A DNA stretch of 64,000 bases from Drosophila persimilis (Eukaryota > Arthropoda > Insecta > Diptera > Drosophilidae), in assembly GCF_003286085.1 (NCBI RefSeq), contig NW_020825373.1, positions 124,001 through 188,000 of the forward strand, written 5' to 3'. Under the pieces are notes generated by a model. That model was not told the DNA's origin, made no database searches, and saw only the letters and a list, made by a program, of their open reading frames with translations. The position numbers and the translations under genes were made by a program. Shown one piece after another: positions 58,953-64,000 of the stretch (its first letter is position 1; each line of letters opens with the position of its first letter).

Positions 58953-61225
58953 ATGAGCTACATACAATTTGAAAGTGGCAGCGACAAAGAAAAGGCTCGT
59001 CAGCAGATAAGGGAAGCCCGCGCCGAGATGCTCGAACAGGCCAAGGAGAGAGCCGGCCTTATCAAGAAGAAGGAGCTTCAGAAGGAATTAAGGGGTGAAA
59101 GCAATTGGATGCTTCCAGCAGTGGCCAAGAAACTGGACAAGCCCTCAAGTTCCTCAACGAAAAAGGCCAAGAAGAAGAAAGGAAAGCACAAATCGAAGTC
59201 CAAGTCTTCGAAGGTAAAAAAATCTTCGAAGAAAAAGAGCAGGAAGGTTCAGAGCAGCAGCGACAGCGATAGTGACAGTGACAGCGACAGCGACAGCTCT
59301 AGCTCTTCCTCTTCGTCCTCATCCAGCGAAGACCAGAAGCAGCGCAAGGTACGCAAGAAAAAGAAGTCTAAAAGGAGCCACAACGAAGATGAGTGGGTGG
59401 AACGCACTCCCCTTTTGGATAACGATACGAGCAAGGATAAGGTGGAGGATACACCAGTGGCGCGCGACACTTGGATGACCAGTGACGACCTTTTGCTGAA
59501 AACCTTCTCCAGAATACGCAAGGAGCCAACCAAACCCAACGACAAGCTACAGCAGATCGATGCCTATGATCCGGCTAAGAGCGGACGCGAGCTGAATCCC
59601 TACTGGAAGAGCAATGGCACAGGCCTGCCAGGCTTCCAGAAACCACAGGACGATGATGATCGCGAGGCAGAGCCACATTCGCACAGCTCGAGGCAAAGCT
59701 CCTCGACACGAGGCTGGCAGAAGCCTTCTTCCAAGTCGCATAGCCATAGAAGTAGCCCCTCCGCGCCGAGAACCAGATCTTCTTCAGAAAGTGCCTCATC
59801 TGATGAAGATACTGCGGACAAGGCTGCTGCCCTTCCTGCCTGCCTAACGGACGAGCAAATCAATGAATTGGCCGGAAAAGCCATCAAAGCAGAGATCATG
59901 GGGAATACGGAGCGTGCAGCAGAACTCAACCAGCAGCTGGAAGAAGCACGCAAAGTACGGGCCGACTTCCTGGCCACTGGCAACATGCCGCCTAAGACAT
60001 CCGCCATGCCAAAGAAATCCAAGGCATCATCCTCATCCTCGGAACATGTGCTGCTCACCAAAACCGATCAATGCGGCAATGTACGCCCCCTGGTGCAGTC
60101 CACATCAGGCACAGCCACAGACCCCAACTCGCTATATGGAGGCCGCAGGGGTCAAAAAAGCCGCAACAAGAAGGTCGACACCCATGTGGATGGCCAACGG
60201 GTGAGATACTTCGCAGACGACGATCGTTACGACATCAAGCAGATGGTAAGATTGATCCAAACATAGCTCTAAGCATCCGGCTCTAATCGTTTCTGCTTTG
60301 TTTCTTTTTTAGTTTGAGCGTGAGAAGCATGCCACGGCCGCCGAATCGAACCTGCAGTACGCTGACATTGTGTCGAAGCACAAGAACCCCAACGATGACC
60401 TGGAAGACATATTTGCGGACAAGGTTCGCAAAAATATCTCCGAGGCAGATCTCGAGAAGCGAGAGCTCCAGAGTGCCATACGGGAGGCCAACAGGCTGGA
60501 GACCAGCCTGACGAATTGTGAACGCTGCTTCGACTCGCCGAAGCTGGAAAAGCAGCTGATGGTCTCGATGGGGAAGATGATCTACCTCAGTCTGCCCTGG
60601 CATGTGGGTCTGCAGGGTGGCCACTGCATTCTCACCACCCTGCAGCACATCTCCTGCTCCACGCAGCTGGACGAGGATGGTTGGGAGGAGCTGAACGACT
60701 TTCGAAAGGCCCTAACCCGTATGTTTGCTGCCCAGCGCAAGGATGTGATATTCTATGAGATTGCCAACAAACTGCACAGGCGACCGCATATTAGTGTGCA
60801 TTGCATACCCATACCCGACAGCCAGGGCGAGATGGCACCCTTCTACTTCAAGAAGGCCATTGAGGAGTCGGAGCAGGAGTGGTGCATCAACAAGCAGCTG
60901 GTGTCGCTGCGCAATAAATCGCTGAGAGCAGTCATACCCAAGGGTCTCCCCTACGTCTGGGTACACTTTGGCATGGACTCGGGCTTTGCCCATGTCATCG
61001 AGGATGAGGATCGTTTCCCAGCGAATTTCGCACAGGTTAGAGATAGATGGATACTGTATAAAACTGATGTACTCAACTGATATTTACTTTCAGGAAATTA
61101 TTGGTGGAATGCTTGAACTGAATCCAAGTACTTGGCGTAAGCCGCGTAAGGAGCAGCAGTCTATCGTGAAAGTGAAATCGTTTGCCGAAAGCTGGAAAAA
61201 ATTCGATTGTACCGAGGAAGCTTAA
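58953..61225 (+). CDS. CWF19-like protein 2 (spliceosome-associated)
   Basis: Homologue of CWF19L2/Cwf19, a protein of late spliceosomes involved in intron-lariat turnover. Exons 58953-60245, 60313-61035 and 61094-61225, phase 0, give 715 residues. The N-terminal half is charged with Lys-Ser-rich repeats (KKAKKKKGKHKSKSKSSKVKK) and a long alternating Ser-Asp then poly-Ser run, like splicing factors. The C-terminal half holds the paired CwfJ domains: CwfJ_C_1 begins around residue 500 (NCERCFDSPKLEKQL) and includes the HIT-like GGHCILTTLQH. CwfJ_C_2 follows and ends SFAESWKKFDCTEEA. AATAAA at 61321-61326. I believe the D. melanogaster gene is CG9213. Confidence 0.93.
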
Positions 61226-61460
61226 GCTGCAAATCGAGCAAAATTAACGTCCGTTTCTCGCTAGTCTCGTTGGTCAATCTTTGCATTCCTGCAGCTCTTT
61301 GTTAATTATATGTTGGCATAAATAAACTAAAATTCGTAATTGACAAAAGCGAATCGATATCTCGACAGTGCAACTCTTGGTTATCAACTCTGGTGACAAT
61401 ACTCTTTGCATATCGGGTGGCAGCGCTGTCAGAACGAAAAAGCGCAGCCAACTTCGCGCG

Positions 61461-61476
61461 CCTTGTTCTTTTTTCC
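61461..61476 (+). promoter_or_regulatory. TCT-type initiator of RpS19a
   Basis: CCTTGTTCTTTTTTCC contains a TCT/5'-TOP initiator (YC+1TTTYY), the core promoter element of fly ribosomal protein genes. Transcription would start near the C at 61468, about 340 bp before the ATG, so a 5' UTR intron is expected. An ATCGATATCTCGA sequence lies about 110 bp upstream. Confidence 0.6.
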
Positions 61477-61804
61477 GGTTGACTTTAACAAGAAAGGTTG
61501 TGCCCGAGTTTCTTTTAAGTGAAATTAAATTTTTTTATGTTTAAAATGCAACAAACTAAATAAAAATGTGCGCCCAATCGGGTGGTGAATGAAGTAACGA
61601 GCTAAATGGCCAAGATTCTGTGACATTTCTACGAAACACTCGATTGTAGCAAATCAGCGTGGATTCGCAGTTTTTGTTGTGTCTCTCTCTATTTGCTTGA
61701 GTGTGTGTGCGTGTGCGTGTGCGTTGTGCATGGCTCCCGATGATGGGCAGCTAGAACGTGTTTTCGACGGCGATTCTTATTGTTCGTTTTTAATTGTATT
61801 TCAG

Positions 61805-62344
61805 ATGCCAGGTGTCACAGTAAAGGATATTGACCAGCATGCCGTTACCAAGGCGGTTGCCGTCTTCCTCAAGAAGTGAGTACGAACATCAACTGTTTCC
61901 AACACATAACCTCACAATTGTTTTGTTTGTGTATGGTCTCGCAGGACTGGCAAATTGAAGGTGCCCGACCAGATGGACATCATCAAGACGGCCAAGTTCA
62001 AGGAGCTGGCCCCCTACGATCCCGACTGGTTCTACGTGCGTTGCGCCTCGATCCTGCGCCATCTGTATCACCGCAGTCCCGCTGGTGTTGGCTCCATCAC
62101 CAAGATCTATGGTGGTCGCAAGCGCAACGGTGTCCACCCTTCGCATTTCTGCCGTGCCGCTGACGGTGCCGCCCGTAAGGCTCTCCAGGCCCTCGAGCAC
62201 GCCCGCCTTGTCGAGAAGCACCCAGAGGGTGGTCGCAAGCTCAGTTCCATCGGACAGCGTGATTTGGATCGCATCGCCAACCAGATTGTGGTCAAGCAGC
62301 GCGATGCCGCCAAGCAGACGGGTCCCCTTGTCATTTCCAAGTAA
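61805..62344 (+). CDS. RpS19a: 40S ribosomal protein S19a
   Basis: Small-subunit ribosomal protein eS19, needed for 18S rRNA maturation. Coding exons 61805-61875 and 61945-62344 (phase 2, junction codon AAG) give 156 residues, the exact family length: [24 protein letters not shown], then [20 protein letters not shown], ending GPLVISK. An acceptor (TTTCAG) ends directly before the ATG, so the 5' UTR is spliced. ATTAAA at 62437-62442 is the likely polyadenylation signal. It uses the frequent GCC, AAG and CGC/CGT codons expected of a highly expressed gene. Confidence 0.98.
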
Positions 62345-62499
62345 ACGTGGATCGCACATCCAATCGAAGTCTACAACATTTTTAAGCTTATTATTTAAGC
62401 GTTTCTTGATTGAAGCGTGTTCTCAGAAATGGGAAAATTAAAATGAACCATAACAAGCGAAAAACCGATGTGTGCCACTTATTGTTTTGACCAAATAAC

Positions 62500-63180
62500 C
62501 GAACCTTCACGTCCCTTTTCAAACTCAGTTCTGAAGGAGTTCAATTTGTGCCGCCTGATTGGAAATGCTGGGATATCTTCTGCCAATTTGGGTACCTATA
62601 TCGACTTGAAACGCAATATCATTGGTCTAAGTCTGGTTTAAGATGCTTGTAGGTCTAATCCCTTATCATGCTTGCCCTGCAGCGTCGCGAAATGGGCAAG
62701 GGAATTCATCGGTCCCTATTTTTGTGGGACATATATTTATGTTTGTCTTAATTTAGTTACGATCTTTGCATCTTTTTTGAAGGTATACCAGTGCGTGATG
62801 TTTGTACAAAAATGAATACTATAAATTATTGCTCAAGTGCAATACCGTCAGATTTAGCCGGTATTTCTGAAGGTATACAGTGGTGTCGGTGCGTTAGATC
62901 CTGTCTTATGCTTCGACCATGACAATGCTGTTGCCGCGTATTACCAGAAATTGGACTCCAGCCATGCACACCATTCATTTCTGAAGCGTGTGGGAATTTA
63001 TGCAAGCTTATAAGATTGGTACCAGACAATATATCTATCTTCCCAACATTCCGATGTGATGGTGGTTTTCGTGTTGTCCTTGCACACCTCAACGGCTTCG
63101 TCTATAGCTATTCAAAGGAGTATGCCGGTGATGGAGCGTCCTCCACTTAACTTAAGCATCATCCGCTGGTCAATGTACCT
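62500..63180 (+). pseudogene. Coding-like stretch broken by stops and frame changes, unidentified
   Basis: Several consecutive plus-strand segments translate into plausible protein, but in different frames separated by stops. Examples are SSEGVQFVPPDWKCWDIF (about 62533-62586), DPVLCFDHDNAVAAYYQKLD (about 62900-62960, open to a stop near 63011) and FRCDGGFRVVLAHLNGFVYS (about 63050-63110). There are no splice sites that would join them convincingly. I do not recognise the family; a resemblance of the last piece to a WD/PROPPIN blade is too weak to use. It could be a decayed gene copy or transposon. Confidence 0.3.
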
Positions 63181-63400
63181 AAGCCACAAGATGCAGCACA
63201 AATGTGTATTACGCTAAATTTCGTACGTAAACACACATACTTTTTTGCAGCTCCAGAGGATGGGCCTTTGAAATTTTTTGTGATAAATATAAGGCTAAAG
63301 ACAAAATTGAAAATCGAATTAAACAAACCACGATAATCAAAATACATTGCTGCAACACGTCTTTGTGATTGAGATAATCGATCTGGTTTCTTTTGAGCTG

Positions 63401-63990
63401 GTCACACGGTTCCAGTTCCGGTTCGCATTCGTTCTACCTCAAATACATGGCAGAAAAAATAAATGATTATGCTTGCACGATACATTTTAATATTTAATTC
63501 CTCCTGACTAATTTCTCATTGTATTTTATTGGAAACCTGTGTAAGCAACTCCACTGTCGATTTGTGTGTTCCGATTACTGGGACGTTATCGAGCCGCGGT
63601 CTATTGAACTGGTTCAATTTGGACCGAAACAACTCTAATCAACATCCGCGCAACTGTTGCAGGCTAACATTGAAAGAAGTGCAACGCGTAGCGTCTAATT
63701 AAAATTAATTTCGATAATTGATTGATTTGGCCGCAGCCAAGTCCGAGAAATTGCCAAATTGGCGGACAAAATAGGCGCCTTTTTGCCGCCCTCGTCTCCC
63801 TTTGAGTGACGCACGTCGGTGTTCACCGTGCCTTGTTATTGTTGTTGTAGCATTTGCTTTTGCTACGTTCGACGTTCCGACGAAAAAAAGTGTGTTTGTA
63901 TTTGTATACGTATACATATCAGTGTGTGTTTCGCGTGTGTGTGTGCGCGCGCTTGCCAGTGTGTGTGTGTGAAAAGGTATCGTAAAAATG
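63401..63990 (+). promoter_or_regulatory. Promoter and leader of a possible next gene
   Basis: GCTGGTCACACGG near 63400 contains the core of Drosophila promoter Motif 1 (YGGTCACACT, bound by M1BP). The right end carries GT-rich microsatellites (about 63922-63971). It then has AAAATG (ATG at 63988-63990), reading MYNK before the window ends. Whether this ATG is a real start cannot be judged. Confidence 0.3.
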
Positions 63991-64000
63991 TACAACAAAT

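Overview
The window is nuclear DNA of a fruit fly, genus Drosophila. It carries compact, intron-containing genes whose products match fly proteins almost residue for residue (Hsp60A, Rpt3, RpS19a, Sec61 gamma, SRP receptor alpha, Elys, Exportin-5, Arp10). It also has long CAG/CAA-coded glutamine and other homopolymer runs, TATCGATA (DRE) promoter motifs and an AT-rich dispersed repeat. Several of these genes (e(y)3, the PHOSPHO-type phosphatase, Rcd-1, Sec61 gamma, Elys, Ranbp21, Arp10) are, as I recall, X-linked neighbours in D. melanogaster, so this is probably X chromosome (Muller element A) sequence. The repeat family and the local reshuffling suggest a species outside the melanogaster subgroup, perhaps the obscura group; that part is inference.

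Layout, left to right: the N-terminal half of e(y)3/SAYP on the minus strand, running off the left edge (1-3152); its leader and promoter zone (to about 4.8 kb); a 3.3-kb array of degenerate Helitron/DINE-1-like modules (5.7-9.04 kb); a PHOSPHO-type phosphatase (9158-10042, +); Rcd-1/CNOT9 (10974-12124, -); Sec61 gamma (13177-13383, +); SRP receptor alpha (13992-16633, +); Rpt3 (16983-18355, -); a very large C2H2 zinc-finger gene (19743-31018, +, about 3,700 residues); a mariner relic (about 31.5-31.6 kb); Hsp60A (32396-34178, -); a second copy of the array in inverted orientation (35.18-38.1 kb); a four-pass membrane protein (40382-42247, +); a candidate insulator (42.6-42.7 kb); Elys (43099-50806, -); Ranbp21/Exportin-5 (51858-55556, +); Arp10 (57172-58459, -); a CWF19L2-like splicing factor (58953-61225, +); RpS19a (61805-62344, +); and an unexplained, partly coding-like stretch reaching the right edge.

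The genes are mostly housekeeping functions: chromatin and transcription (e(y)3, Rcd-1, the zinc-finger protein), secretory targeting (Sec61 gamma and SRP receptor alpha, which act in one ER pathway and lie next to each other), proteasome (Rpt3), mitochondrial folding (Hsp60A), nuclear pore and export (Elys and Exportin-5, divergently transcribed), dynactin (Arp10), splicing (CWF19L2) and translation (RpS19a). Several pairs are divergent and share promoter intervals with DRE motifs.

The observations I think most deserve attention are: (1) the collinear inverted pair of repeat arrays flanking a 26-kb gene block; (2) an 89-codon, coding-like open frame after the UGA-C stop of Exportin-5, a candidate stop-codon readthrough; and (3) two exactly 20-bp-spaced dCTCF-like motifs plus a double DRE/BEAF-type site between two convergent genes. 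All exon boundaries were derived by hand from GT/AG sites, phase and family homology. No alignment or database search was possible.
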